A stretch of DNA of 64,000 bases from Dietzia sp. JS16-p6b. GTDB lineage: Bacteria; Actinomycetota; Actinomycetes; Mycobacteriales; Mycobacteriaceae. The first letter of the stretch is position 1. Each line of letters begins with the position of its first letter. This document shows positions 49,372 to 57,479 of the stretch, piece after piece. The stretch lies in the NCBI RefSeq assembly GCF_003052165.1, contig NZ_CP024869.1, forward strand, positions 3,320,001 to 3,384,000, in the 5' to 3' direction. The translations under genes and the position numbers were made by a program. The notes beneath the pieces were generated by a model, which made no database searches, was not told the DNA's origin, and saw only the letters and a list, made by a program, of their open reading frames with translations.

Positions 49372-50145
49372 GATATCTCCGGAGCAAGTGCAATCGTCAC
49401 CGGTGGCGCATCGGGAATCGGCGCCGCCGTCGTCCGTCAGCTCGCCGCGCAGGGGGCCAAGGTGGTCGTCGCCGACCTCAACGCCGAGAAGGGCGAGGCG
49501 CTGGCGAACGACGTCGGCGGCACGTTCGTGGCTGTCGACGTGACCAAGACCGAGGACAACGTCAAGGCCGTCGAGGCCGCTCTCGAACTGGGCCCGCTGC
49601 GGTACCTGGTCAACTCGGCCGGCATCGGGTGGGCGCAGCGCACGATCGGCCGCGACGGAGAGTTCGCCTCGGCCTTCGACCTCGACTCGTTCCGCAAGGT
49701 CATCGACATCAACCTCATCGGCTCCTTCGACATGCTGCGACTGGCCGCCACGGCGATGTCCCGCGGCGAGGCCGACGAGGACGGCCAGAAGGGCGCGATC
49801 GTCAACATGGCCTCCGTCGCCGCCTTCGACGGCCAGATCGGCCAGGCCGCGTATTCCGCCTCCAAGGGCGGAATCGTGGGGCTGACCCTCCCCGTCGCTC
49901 GTGATCTGTCGGCCGCCGGCATCCGCCTCAACACCGTCGCCCCCGGCCTCATCGACACGCCGATCTACGGCGAGGGCCCCGACTCCGAGGCGTTCAAGGC
50001 CAAGCTCGGTGAGAGCGTGCTGTTCCCCAAGCGTCTCGGCTCGGGCGACGAACTGGCGTCGATGGTCATGGAGCTGCTCACGAACCCCTACATGAACGCG
50101 CAGACCGTGCGCGTCGACGGTGGCGTCCGGATGCCACCGAAGTGA
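49369..50145 (+). CDS. SDR-family dehydrogenase, 3-hydroxyacyl-CoA dehydrogenase type II-like
   Basis: 258 residues. Motifs: TGGASGIG (cofactor loop), VNSAG in place of NNAG, serine in NMASVAAFDG, catalytic YSASKGG, and the C-terminal FPKRLGSGDELASMVMEL followed by VRVDGGVRM. By eye this is closest to short-chain 3-hydroxyacyl-CoA dehydrogenases of branched-chain or steroid degradation. Leaderless start is likely. The stop codon lies inside the first unit of a 16-bp tandem repeat, and a perfect hairpin follows. Confidence 0.87.
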   Translation: MDISGASAIVTGGASGIGAAVVRQLAAQGAKVVVADLNAEKGEALANDVGGTFVAVDVTKTEDNVKAVEAALELGPLRYLVNSAGIGWAQRTIGRDGEFASAFDLDSFRKVIDINLIGSFDMLRLAATAMSRGEADEDGQKGAIVNMASVAAFDGQIGQAAYSASKGGIVGLTLPVARDLSAAGIRLNTVAPGLIDTPIYGEGPDSEAFKAKLGESVLFPKRLGSGDELASMVMELLTNPYMNAQTVRVDGGVRMPPK

Positions 50146-50188
50146 GCTGACACCGACGTGAGCTGACACCGACGTGAGCTGACACCAG
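50142..50188 (+). repeat. 16-bp tandem repeat, three copies, spanning the SDR stop codon
   Basis: GTGAGCTGACACCGAC occurs at 50142-50157 and 50158-50173, then a 15-base partial copy at 50174-50188. The first copy holds the SDR stop codon. Confidence 0.85.
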
Positions 50189-50207
50189 GTCGCCTCGGGT
50201 ACACGAC

Positions 50208-50238
50208 GGCCCCGCCGGAATCGATTTCCGGCGGGGCC
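50208..50238 (+). terminator. stem-loop terminator after the SDR gene
   Basis: Perfect 13-bp arms (50208-50220 and 50226-50238) enclose five bases. The insertion sequence begins 13 bases further on. Confidence 0.75.
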
Positions 50239-50243
50239 CCTCG

Positions 50244-50251
50244 CGTATCCA
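50244..50251. repeat. left target-site duplication of the insertion sequence
   Basis: CGTATCCA lies directly before the left end and is repeated exactly at 51707-51714 after the right end. Confidence 0.9.
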
Positions 50252-50277
50252 GGCCCTTCCGGTTTTAGAGTGCATTG
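50252..50277 (+). repeat. left terminal inverted repeat
   Basis: Begins GGCCCTTCCGGTTTT. Pairs with 51681-51706. Confidence 0.85.
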
Positions 50278-51578
50278 ATCCGGTCCTGAAGCTGTCCGGA
50301 GTGGATCAGTGACCGCAAGATGTAGTGCTTGAGGTTCCGGAAGCCCAGGGCGATTCCGCGGAGGTGCTCGAGGCGTCCGTTGATGGCTTCGACGGGGCCG
50401 TTGGAAGCGCCCACGTCGAAGTAGGCCAGGATCTCCCGATGCCGCTTCCACAGCGAACGGCCGAGCTGCGCGAGCTCGGGGAGTTCGGCGGGTACACCGG
50501 CCCGGATCGACTTGAGGAGCTTGTACATAGCGATCTTGCCCTCCCGCTTGCCCGAGGCTTCGTAAGCAGTGATGAGTCGCTGGTAGACGCCGTAGGTGAC
50601 CTCCACCGCCGCGTGCGCGTCATGGGCGGTGAACGCTTGGAACAGGCGCATCTTCTGCTTGTCGGTCAGCAGTTCAGCGCGGGTTCGCAGGGTGCGGCGG
50701 ATGCCGTACAGCGGGTCGCCCGTGCGGCCCCGGTGCCCGGTGGTGGCCTGCTGGATGCGTTGGCGGCACACGGTGAGCTTGTCGGCGGCCAGGTGCACGA
50801 CGTGGAACGGGTCCATCACCGTCCGGGCAGCGGGCACCGCGCTGGCGGCGGCGGTGTGGTAGCCGGCGAACCCGTCCATCGTGACAACCTTGACCCGGTC
50901 TCGAAACACCTGGTCACGGGCGTCCAGCCACTCGGTGAGGACCTTCGCCGAACGGCCCGGGACCATGTCCAACAGGCGAGACGGGCCGGTGCCGTCCACG
51001 ACCGGGGTCAGGTCGACCAGGACGGTGACGAACGCACTGCTGCCGTCGCCGCGCACGTGCTTCCATTTGTGCTCATCGACACCGAGAACGCGGACTCCGT
51101 CGAAGTGTCCGGGCTGCTCGTAGACCATCGTGCGAACCTCCGAGACCGCCAGGTCATTGACCAGGTCCCACCCCAGCCCGAGGGCCTTGGCCACGGCGGA
51201 CACGCTGGTGCGGTCGATCGCCAGACGCTGCAGGATCCAGCGGCTGCAGCGGCGGGTGGTCTTGGCCCGCGGCTCGGCCAACGCCGGCATCCGCTGCTGG
51301 AAGATCCTCGTAGCGCACTCGGTGTTGTCGCAGGTGAAGCGCGGTACCCGCACGTGCAGTCTGGTGGGATGCCCGACGATCGGTAGATCCGTGACCTTCC
51401 GCTGGACGTGGTCCCGCAAACGGCCCGCCATCCCGCACTCGGCGCAGATCGGGTCGAGTGTGACCGGGGCGCAGAACAGGTGCGTGAGCTCGTCAGCCAC
51501 AGCGGCGTCGGTGATGGTCACCCCGAGCTCGACGGTGCGGCAGATGGTGTCGGCGAGCAGGCTGGCGGTAGCGTTCAA
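50265..51578 (-). CDS. ISL3-family transposase
   Basis: 437 residues, apparently intact. The N-terminal zinc-binding part has CAECGM and CDNTECATR (about residues 45-95). A helix-turn-helix region follows (RLAIDRTSVSAVAKALGLGW). The DDE catalytic core shows VLGVDEHKW, VTMDGFAGYH and MDPFHVVHLA, and the glutamate in SNGPVEAINGRLEHLRGIA. The stop lies within the left terminal repeat. The start appears to be TTG 51578; no better start is seen nearby. Two 11-base inverted arms lie upstream. Confidence 0.93.
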   Translation of the reverse strand: MNATASLLADTICRTVELGVTITDAAVADELTHLFCAPVTLDPICAECGMAGRLRDHVQRKVTDLPIVGHPTRLHVRVPRFTCDNTECATRIFQQRMPALAEPRAKTTRRCSRWILQRLAIDRTSVSAVAKALGLGWDLVNDLAVSEVRTMVYEQPGHFDGVRVLGVDEHKWKHVRGDGSSAFVTVLVDLTPVVDGTGPSRLLDMVPGRSAKVLTEWLDARDQVFRDRVKVVTMDGFAGYHTAAASAVPAARTVMDPFHVVHLAADKLTVCRQRIQQATTGHRGRTGDPLYGIRRTLRTRAELLTDKQKMRLFQAFTAHDAHAAVEVTYGVYQRLITAYEASGKREGKIAMYKLLKSIRAGVPAELPELAQLGRSLWKRHREILAYFDVGASNGPVEAINGRLEHLRGIALGFRNLKHYILRSLIHSGQLQDRINAL

Positions 51579-51581
51579 AGC

Positions 51582-51641
51582 GGGTCCTGGGGATGCGAAG
51601 TGCTGGTGTAGGAACTTGCATCTTCACACGCCCCAGGACCC
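51582..51641. repeat. 11-bp inverted repeat before the transposase start
   Basis: GGGTCCTGGGG (51582-51592) and CCCCAGGACCC (51631-51641) are perfect arms 38 bases apart. They could form a leader hairpin that limits transposase expression, or a transposase binding site. Confidence 0.5.
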
Positions 51642-51680
51642 CTACATCTTGTGCCTCACCGCATCACCGCAGCATCCCCG

Positions 51681-51706
51681 CTACGCACTCCGGATCCGGA
51701 AGAGCC
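51681..51706 (-). repeat. right terminal inverted repeat
   Basis: Read inward from 51706 it begins GGCTCTTCCGG. Pairs with 50252-50277. Confidence 0.85.
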
Positions 51707-51714
51707 CGTATCCA
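51707..51714. repeat. right target-site duplication
   Basis: CGTATCCA, identical to 50244-50251. Confidence 0.9.
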
Positions 51715-51831
51715 GGGCCCGTCGTACGGCCACGCCGCGCCCGTCCCTCACTGTTCGCATCCGCCGACCGCAGCCGCCCGTGTCCCTGAACTCTCGCGTG
51801 CGCAACCGCGCAGGCCGGTGTTCATCCAGAC
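51715..51831. other. gap between the insertion sequence and the glu operon terminator
   Basis: I see no gene or strong signal here. Before the insertion it was the far end of the spacer between the SDR gene and gluD. Confidence 0.6.
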
Positions 51832-51874
51832 GGGCGTCTGCCCCGCAGGCGTACAGGCGCGGGAGCAGATGCCC
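51832..51874 (-). terminator. terminator of the gluABCD operon
   Basis: Arms 51832-51846 and 51859-51874 pair over 15 positions with one wobble and one bulge. They begin 13 bases after the gluD stop on the minus strand. Confidence 0.65.
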
Positions 51875-51886
51875 GCCCGGCGGCGG

Positions 51887-52717
51887 TCAGGTCTTGGCGC
51901 GGCGCTTCTTCAGCCGACCTTCGAGGTAGACGGCGAACTTGGTGAGCGAGTAGTTGATGACCACGAAGAGGATGCCCGCCACGATGTACGCGGGAACGGT
52001 GTTGGCGTAGGCGGACCCGAGGGTCTTGGACCAGTTGAGCAACTCCAGGTAGGTGATGCCGTAGCCGAGGGCGGAATCCTTGAGGACGACGACGAGTTGG
52101 CCGACGAGCGCCGGGAGCATGGCCGTGAGAGCCTGCGGGAGCTGGATCGAGCGGAGCACCTGCCCCGGCGTGAGGCCCACGGCGAGCCCGGCCTCGGTCT
52201 GGCCCTTGGGCAGTCCGTGGACTCCGGAGCGGACGAGTTCCGCGATGACCGCGCCGTTGTAGAGGGTCAGGGCGGTGACCACCGCGGCCAGCGGCGCGTG
52301 CTGGTTGGGCACGAGGTTCGAGGTCGCGAAGTATCCGAAATAGGCGAACACCATCATCAGCAACACCGGGACCGAGCGGAAGAACTCCACGATCACGCCG
52401 CAGAACCACCGCAGCGGCGCGAACGGCGAGAGTCGACCCATACCGAAGAGCAAACCGAAGATCACCGCGAGCACGACGGAAATGGCTGCCGCCGTGAACG
52501 TGCCCTTGAGACCGGGGATCAGGTAGGAGGTCCACACCTGCGGGTCGGTGACGAAGGGCTCCCACATGAACGCCTGCAGCTGGCCGGCGGCCTCGAACTG
52601 GACGTAGACCACATAGGCGATCCCGACGGCGATCAGGGCACCGACCACCGTGAAGATCTTGTGGCGGAGTCGGGCCTTGGGTCCCGGGGCGTCGAACAGA
52701 ACGGCCTGGGTACTCAT
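51887..52717 (-). CDS. gluD: amino-acid ABC transporter permease GluD
   Basis: 276 residues. After a long N-terminal part with one extra membrane helix comes the HisM-type permease domain: LKGTFTAAAISVVLAVIFG, then FFRSVPVLLMMVFAYF, and the EAA loop AELVRSGVHGLPKGQTEAGL followed by AVGLTPGQVLRSIQLPQAL. It pairs with GluC in a heterodimeric glutamate/aspartate importer. ATG 52717 overlaps the gluC stop by ATGA. Last gene of the operon. A basic C-terminus (GRLKKRRAKT) lies in the cytoplasm. Confidence 0.9.
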   Translation of the reverse strand: MSTQAVLFDAPGPKARLRHKIFTVVGALIAVGIAYVVYVQFEAAGQLQAFMWEPFVTDPQVWTSYLIPGLKGTFTAAAISVVLAVIFGLLFGMGRLSPFAPLRWFCGVIVEFFRSVPVLLMMVFAYFGYFATSNLVPNQHAPLAAVVTALTLYNGAVIAELVRSGVHGLPKGQTEAGLAVGLTPGQVLRSIQLPQALTAMLPALVGQLVVVLKDSALGYGITYLELLNWSKTLGSAYANTVPAYIVAGILFVVINYSLTKFAVYLEGRLKKRRAKT

Positions 52718-53376
52718 CGCTTCACCGCCAGCTTCCGTGAGAGGGAGGTGGTCCAGAGCCCGATCGGGAGGGTGAGCACCACGAACACCATGGCGAAGAA
52801 GAAGAACGTCGGCAGGCTGGCACCCTCGTTCTCGGTGATCACCTGCAGCAGCCCGGCGGAGTCACCTACGCCGATGACCGCGGCGACCGTCGAGTTCTTG
52901 ATGAGCGCGATGATGACCGAGCCGAGGGGGGCGATGGAGCCCCGGAAGGCCTGCGGGAGGATCACCTCGCGCAGCGACTGCCCGAACCCCAGCCCGATCG
53001 ACCGGGCCGCCTCGGCCTGCCCCACCGGGACCGTGTTGACGCCGGAGCGCAGCGCCTCGCAGACGTACGCCGCGTGGTAGACCGCGAGCATGATCGCGGC
53101 CCACCAGAAGGCGTTGCGGGCGAAGTTGTCCGAGACGGACAGCTGGAGGATGAAGGACAGGCCGAGGATGCTGAAGACCATCAGCAGGGTCAACGGCAGG
53201 TTGCGGAAGATGTTGACGTAGGAGGTGCCGAGCCCCCGGAGGACGGCCACCGGGGAGACCCGCAGGATCGCGACGATCGTCCCCAGCACCAGCGCGCCCG
53301 CCGTCCCGAGCAGCGAGAGCTGGATGGTGACCCACACCGCCCCGAAGACGTCGTAGTTGGCGAATATGTCGCCCAT
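52714..53376 (-). CDS. gluC: amino-acid ABC transporter permease GluC
   Basis: 220 residues. HisM-type permease: VWVTIQLSLLGTAGALVLGT, the conserved FRNLPLTLLMVFSILGL, the EAA loop CEALRSGVNTVPVGQAEAAR with SIGLGFGQSLREVILPQAFR, and the final helices. Forms the membrane channel with GluD. A strong hairpin lies between it and gluB, which should lower its expression relative to the binding protein. Co-directional with all four glu genes. Confidence 0.9.
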   Translation of the reverse strand: MGDIFANYDVFGAVWVTIQLSLLGTAGALVLGTIVAILRVSPVAVLRGLGTSYVNIFRNLPLTLLMVFSILGLSFILQLSVSDNFARNAFWWAAIMLAVYHAAYVCEALRSGVNTVPVGQAEAARSIGLGFGQSLREVILPQAFRGSIAPLGSVIIALIKNSTVAAVIGVGDSAGLLQVITENEGASLPTFFFFAMVFVVLTLPIGLWTTSLSRKLAVKR

Positions 53377-53404
53377 GGTCGACCTTCCCTCATGAGGAGT
53401 GTGA

Positions 53405-53442
53405 GGTCCTCCGCGCCACTGTCCACTGTGACGCGGAGGACC
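53405..53442 (-). terminator. intercistronic stem-loop between gluB and gluC
   Basis: GGTCCTCCGCG (53405-53415) and CGCGGAGGACC (53432-53442), 11 perfect pairs with a 16-base loop. It starts 12 bases past the gluB stop and likely acts as partial terminator or 3'-end stabiliser. Confidence 0.65.
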
Positions 53443-53454
53443 CGGGTGGTCAGA

Positions 53455-54270
53455 TCAGGCGCAGGCGTCCGGGTTGGGCGGGTTCCCCTCGCCCGGGACG
53501 AACCCGGCCGGGCCGAGGTTCTCCTCGACGGCGGCCTCCCAGCTGCCGTCGGCGATCATCTCGCGGATGGCCTCGTTGATCTGCTCGCACTTCTCGGTGT
53601 CGCCCTTCCGGATGCCGATCCCGTAGAGCTCCTCGGAGAACGGGGCGCCGACGACCTTGAGCTGGCCCTGGTACTGGTCCTGCGCGGCGTACCCCGCGAG
53701 GATCGTGTCGTCCGTGGTCAGGGCGTCGACCGCGTTGGACACCAGTGCCGAGACACATTCGGAGTAGGTGCCGAACTCCTGGAGGTTGACCCCCGGGACC
53801 TCTTCCTGGACGTTCTGGGCCGAGGTGGACCCGGAGACCGAGCACAGGCGCTTGCCCTCGAGGGAGGCCGGGCCCGTGATGCTGTCGTCATCCGCGCGGA
53901 CCAGCAGATCCTGGCCGGCGATGAAGTACGGCCCGGCGAAGTCGACCTTCTCCTTCCTGGAGTCGGTGATCGAGTAGGTGGCGACGATCATGTCCACCTG
54001 GCCGGTCTCGAGGAGGGTCTCGCGCTGCGCGCTCGGCGCCTGGACCCACTCGATGTCCTCGGCGGGGGTGCCGAGCTTCTCGGCGATGTACGTGGCCACG
54101 TCGACGTCGAGCCCGGTGTAGTCGTTGCCCTCCTTGAGACCGAGGCCCGGCTGATCGAATTTGATGCCGATCCGGAGCTGGTTCTCGCCGCCGTCGTCGT
54201 TCCCGCACGCGGCGAGGCCGAGGGCCAGGGTGACCGCCGCGGCGGCCGATCCGATCCGTCGGAAGTTCAT
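53455..54270 (-). CDS. gluB: glutamate-binding lipoprotein GluB
   Basis: 271 residues. Signal peptide with lipobox LGLAAC (cysteine at about 22). The type-3 solute-binding fold is clear: IGIKFDQPGLGLKEGNDYTG, FDVDVATYIAEKLG-like LDVDVATYIAEKLG, VDMIVATYSITDSRKEKVDF with the binding residues, and LCSVSGSTSAQNVQEEVPG. Closest by context and sequence to GluB of Corynebacterium glutamicum. It captures glutamate outside the membrane for GluC/GluD. An 89-base spacer separates it from gluA. Confidence 0.9.
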   Translation of the reverse strand: MNFRRIGSAAAAVTLALGLAACGNDDGGENQLRIGIKFDQPGLGLKEGNDYTGLDVDVATYIAEKLGTPAEDIEWVQAPSAQRETLLETGQVDMIVATYSITDSRKEKVDFAGPYFIAGQDLLVRADDDSITGPASLEGKRLCSVSGSTSAQNVQEEVPGVNLQEFGTYSECVSALVSNAVDALTTDDTILAGYAAQDQYQGQLKVVGAPFSEELYGIGIRKGDTEKCEQINEAIREMIADGSWEAAVEENLGPAGFVPGEGNPPNPDACA

Positions 54271-54359
54271 GGGTTCTCCTCGTGAAATGGGTGGGTAGGG
54301 ATAGTGGGAATCGGTGTCGGATCGGGCGGGCGGGGGTGAGAACGCCGCTGCAGACCGAC

Positions 54360-55094
54360 TCAGTTGGTCAGGATCTTGGACAGGAAGTCCTTCGCGCGAC
54401 CGCTCTGCGGGTTGGTGAAGAACTCTTCAGGGGTCGCCTGTTCGACCAGCTCGCCGTCGGCCATGAAGATGACGCGGTCGGCCGCCTTCCGGGCGAATCC
54501 CATCTCGTGGGTGACCACGACCATCGTCATGCCGGACTTGGCCAGGCCCGTCATCACGTCGAGGACCTCGTTGATCATCTCCGGATCCAGGGCGGAGGTC
54601 GGCTCGTCGAAGAGCATCACCTTGGGGTCCATCGCCAGGGACCGGGCGATCGCCACGCGTTGCTGCTGACCGCCGGACAACTGCGCCGGATACTTGGCCG
54701 CCTGGTGGCCCACACCGACGCGGTCGAGCAGTTCCATCGCCCGCTTCTCGGCGGCGGCCTTGGTCTGCTTGCGCACCTTGATGGGTCCGAGGGTGACGTT
54801 CTCGAGGATCGTCTTGTGGGCGAACAGGTTGAACGACTGGAACACCATGCCGACGTCCGCGCGGAGCCTGGCGAGCGCCTTGCCCTCCTGGGGCAGTTCC
54901 TTGCCGTCGATCGTGATGGAGCCCGATTCGAAGGTCTCGAGCCTGTTGATCGCGCGGCAGAGGGTCGACTTTCCGGAACCCGAGGGCCCGATGACGACGA
55001 TGACCTCGCCCTGTTCGATGGACATGGTGATGTCCTTGAGCGCCTGGAAGTCACCGAAGTGCTTGTTGACGCCAGAGATCTCGACGAGTGCCAT
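54360..55094 (-). CDS. gluA: glutamate ABC transporter ATP-binding protein GluA
   Basis: 244 residues. Walker [10 protein letters not shown] at about 36-44, Q-loop [10 protein letters not shown], signature [19 protein letters not shown], Walker [16 protein letters not shown], and H-loop [11 protein letters not shown]. This is the polar amino-acid uptake class. First gene of the gluABCD operon, as in C. glutamicum. Its ATG lies 95 bases from the divergent desaturase start, so the operon promoter is in that gap. Confidence 0.92.
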   Translation of the reverse strand: MALVEISGVNKHFGDFQALKDITMSIEQGEVIVVIGPSGSGKSTLCRAINRLETFESGSITIDGKELPQEGKALARLRADVGMVFQSFNLFAHKTILENVTLGPIKVRKQTKAAAEKRAMELLDRVGVGHQAAKYPAQLSGGQQQRVAIARSLAMDPKVMLFDEPTSALDPEMINEVLDVMTGLAKSGMTMVVVTHEMGFARKAADRVIFMADGELVEQATPEEFFTNPQSGRAKDFLSKILTN

Positions 55095-55177
55095 GCGGAG
55101 ATCATAAGCGCCTGAGGGTTTATCGAGTATCGACTCGCCGATCCGGGATTGCGGTCGACAACTCCGCCCCCCCTCCG

Positions 55178-55192
55178 TACCGTCAGCGTATG
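55178..55192 (+). promoter_or_regulatory. -10 box of the desaturase gene
   Basis: TACCGT at 55178-55183 lies six bases before ATG 55190. Confidence 0.45.
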
Positions 55193-56428
55193 GCGATATC
55201 AGACGTGCAGGAATACGCCCATCTCTCCGCCGAGGACGTCGAGGAAATCGGCCGAGAGCTCGACGCGATCCGGCAGGAGGTCGTGGATTCGCTCGGCGAG
55301 TCCGACCGCCGGTACGTGAACGACACCATCCGTCTCCAGCGCGGCCTCGTGGCCGGTGCCCGTGTGGTGCTCCTCTTCTCCGGGTATCGACCCGCGTGGC
55401 TGCTCGGCACCGGCATGCTGGCCGCCGGCAAGATCATCGAGAACATGGAGCTCGGCCACAATGTGATGCACGGGCAGTGGGACTGGATGAACGACCCGGA
55501 GATTCACTCCACCACGTGGGAGTGGGACATCGTGGGGACCTCGGAGCACTGGAAGGCCACCCACAACTACCACCACCACAAGTACACCAACATCGTGGGG
55601 ATGGACGACGACGTGGGGTATGGCGTGGTTCGCGTGACCCGCGACCAGCCCTGGCATCCGGGGTACTCGCTCAACATCGTGTGGAACACGATTCTCGCGT
55701 TCACTTTCCAGTGGGGCGTCGGGGTGCAGCACCTGGAGATCGCGCCCGGCACGATCAACTCCTCGGGGTGGCCCGAGCAGAAGCGGCGCATCGGCCAGTT
55801 CCTCCGCAAGGCCCGCCGCCAGGTGGGTAAGGACTACGTATGGTTCCCGTTGCTCTCCGGGCCCAACTGGAAATCGACGATGGCGGCCAACGCCACCGCG
55901 AACGTCATCCGCAACCTGTGGTCGAACGCGGTGATCTTCTGCGGGCACTTCCCGGACGGCGCCGACAAGTTCACCCTCGAGGATCTCGAGGAGGAGACGC
56001 AGGCCCAGTGGTATCTGCGACAGATGCTCGGGTCGGCGAACTTCACGGGGAGCGATCTCACCCACTTCATGTCGGGCAACCTGTCGTTCCAGATCGAGCA
56101 CCATCTCTTCCCGACCATTCCGTCCAACCGGTACAAGGAGCTTTCGGTGAAGGTCCAGGACGTGTGTCGGCGCTGGGACCTGCCCTACACCACCGGCCCG
56201 CTGTACAAGCAGTACTGGCAGTCATGGCGCACGATCGCCAAGCTCTCGCTTCCGAACCGGTTCCTCAAGGCCGGCCCGGACGATGCCCCGGAGACCAGGT
56301 CCGAGCGCATGTTCGCGGGTGAACCGCGTACCTACACCGACCCCCAAGGGGCTCGGTCGGGCTTGGTCACCGCACTGAAGCACCACACCGACCCGGAACA
56401 GCTCCGGCGTCTGACCCGCACGGCCTGA
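55190..56428 (+). CDS. desA3: acyl-CoA delta-9 desaturase, DesA3-like
   Basis: 412 residues. All three histidine boxes of membrane di-iron desaturases are present: [19 protein letters not shown] and the C-terminal QIEHHLFP. The text is strikingly close to M. tuberculosis DesA3, for example [20 protein letters not shown] and [10 protein letters not shown] near the end. DesA3 introduces the double bond of oleoyl-CoA and uses an electron-transfer oxidoreductase (Rv3230c) that is not adjacent here. Oleoyl chains are the substrate of TmsB. Leaderless start likely. The next gene begins two bases after its stop. Confidence 0.9.
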   Translation: MAISDVQEYAHLSAEDVEEIGRELDAIRQEVVDSLGESDRRYVNDTIRLQRGLVAGARVVLLFSGYRPAWLLGTGMLAAGKIIENMELGHNVMHGQWDWMNDPEIHSTTWEWDIVGTSEHWKATHNYHHHKYTNIVGMDDDVGYGVVRVTRDQPWHPGYSLNIVWNTILAFTFQWGVGVQHLEIAPGTINSSGWPEQKRRIGQFLRKARRQVGKDYVWFPLLSGPNWKSTMAANATANVIRNLWSNAVIFCGHFPDGADKFTLEDLEEETQAQWYLRQMLGSANFTGSDLTHFMSGNLSFQIEHHLFPTIPSNRYKELSVKVQDVCRRWDLPYTTGPLYKQYWQSWRTIAKLSLPNRFLKAGPDDAPETRSERMFAGEPRTYTDPQGARSGLVTALKHHTDPEQLRRLTRTA

Positions 56429-56430
56429 CG

Positions 56431-56901
56431 GTGGCGGACGACCAGGTGAGCGAGGGCGCCGGCAGCACCCGCCGGACGCCGAGCGTCGACGAGACCCACC
56501 GGCGTCCGGCGGGTGCGACCGACGCCGAGGTGGAAGCCGCCGGCACGGCGAGCGAGGCACTCGAATACATCGAGCGGGCCCGCGGGCGCCTGTACGACAT
56601 GCACCAGCTGATCGGGCGGGCGGACCTGCTCTACCAGAAAGCCGCGGACCAGTTGGAAGCAGTGGGCAGAACCCAGCTCGCCGAGACGATCCGGTCTGAG
56701 ATGGTGGGGGTGAACGTCCTCCACGGACGATGGACGTTCCAGATGGTCGAGGAGTTCGACGACGGCTTCTGGACGACGGCCCGCCGGGTCAGCCGGGCGG
56801 TGGTCGACGAGGTGACCGGTGGCCGGCAGCACGTGCACGAGGCCGAGATGAAGGAACGGAACCGGTCAGCCGGGCGCGACGGCCACGAGCCGACCCCGTA
56901 G
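56431..56901 (+). CDS. conserved hypothetical protein, 156 residues
   Basis: Starts at GTG 56431, two bases after the desaturase stop, so the two are cotranscribed. The N-terminal 40 residues are polar and disordered. A helical core follows: ALEYIERARGRLYDMHQLIG, RADLLYQKAADQLEAVG, AETIRSEMVGVNVLHGRWTF and QMVEEFDDGFWTTAR. I do not recognise a family. Tight linkage suggests a role with the desaturase, but no evidence beyond position. Its stop codon lies in the stem of a bidirectional terminator. Confidence 0.75.
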   Translation: MADDQVSEGAGSTRRTPSVDETHRRPAGATDAEVEAAGTASEALEYIERARGRLYDMHQLIGRADLLYQKAADQLEAVGRTQLAETIRSEMVGVNVLHGRWTFQMVEEFDDGFWTTARRVSRAVVDEVTGGRQHVHEAEMKERNRSAGRDGHEPTP

Positions 56902-56930
56902 GCGCATCGTCGCGCCGCCTACGGGGTCGG
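56890..56930. terminator. bidirectional stem-loop between the desaturase operon and whiB
   Basis: Perfect 15-bp arms (56890-56904 and 56916-56930) with an 11-base loop. Serves the desaturase transcript and the convergent whiB transcript. Confidence 0.8.
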
Positions 56931-56988
56931 GGCTTGACAGCGGTCGAGAACTGGACGGGGATCGAGGACTGTCAGTGACCGAGTGCCG

Positions 56989-57267
56989 TCAGCCGGTGCG
57001 GTGCCGACCGGCCAGGGCGTGACGTTCGGACTCGGTCGTCCCACCCCAGACGCCGTACAGTTCCTTCGAATCCATGGCGAATTGACGACACGCGTCGAAC
57101 ACGGGGCATCCCTGACATACCGCCTTCGCCTTGTCCTCCTTACGTCGGCGCTGCCCCTTGGATTCGTCGTCCGCGCTGTAGAACAGGTCTTCCAGATCGA
57201 TACACGCGGCGGAGTCGCGCCACGACCAGAATTCTGCGGTTGGTTGCAGGTTCCTGTATCTGGGCAT
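56989..57267 (-). CDS. WhiB-family iron-sulfur regulator
   Basis: 92 residues. The four cluster cysteines are Cys22 (SAACIDLEDLFY) and the group VCQGCPVFDAC, in the WhiB spacing. The GVWGG turn and ESERHALAGRHRTG basic tail follow. The lead-in FWSWRDSAACIDLEDLFY and YGVWGGTTESER are by eye nearest to WhiB3-like members, but the assignment to a subgroup is uncertain. WhiB proteins bind the sigma factor and sense redox state. ATG 57267 has AGGAGG upstream. It follows a long AT-richer control region. Confidence 0.9.
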   Translation of the reverse strand: MPRYRNLQPTAEFWSWRDSAACIDLEDLFYSADDESKGQRRRKEDKAKAVCQGCPVFDACRQFAMDSKELYGVWGGTTESERHALAGRHRTG

Positions 57268-57479
57268 GGCGTCTCCTCCTCGCGAGACTGAAGTGCCCTG
57301 CCATGAGCCCTGAAGGTTCAGAATGCGATGACCTCATATTCTCAGTTGACAGAAACACGTCAAACGCACGAAGCCCAACCAAGGCTTTCCTAACCGCCTC
57401 GAAATGCCTGTGATGCTGGGACGATCAGTCGATTCTTCCTGAGGTTAAAGTTAGGCAATAAAACTGAGCCCAGGATCTG
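57268..57479 (-). promoter_or_regulatory. whiB upstream control region
   Basis: 212 bases, AT-richer than its surroundings. TTGACG on the minus strand (57363-57358) with an AT-rich stretch containing TATGAG about 19 bases further could be the -35 and -10. TTGAC and GTCAA also form a small inverted repeat here. No ORF is convincing. Confidence 0.4.

Larger units (their letters stand above)
50252..51706 (-). mobile_element. ISL3-family insertion sequence, complete
   Basis: 1455 bases. The ends are imperfect inverted repeats: GGCCCTTCCGG inward from 50252 and GGCTCTTCCGG inward from 51706, matching at 19 of 26 positions (50252-50277 against 51706-51681). Both sides carry the same 8-bp duplication CGTATCCA, the size known for ISL3 elements. 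One intact transposase gene fills most of the element. Exact duplications and a full-length transposase indicate a recent insertion. It landed just downstream of the SDR terminator and breaks no visible gene. Confidence 0.93.

Noticed and set aside
50208-50238. Hairpin near the insertion sequence as its possible left end
   Set aside because: The terminal repeat and the exact 8-bp duplication place the element border at 50252; the hairpin fits a terminator of the SDR gene.
57370-57460. TTAGG/CCTAA-like sequences upstream of whiB that resemble parts of an IdeR/DtxR iron box
   Set aside because: Only half of each consensus matches, and the second half-site is poor. Not enough to claim an iron box.
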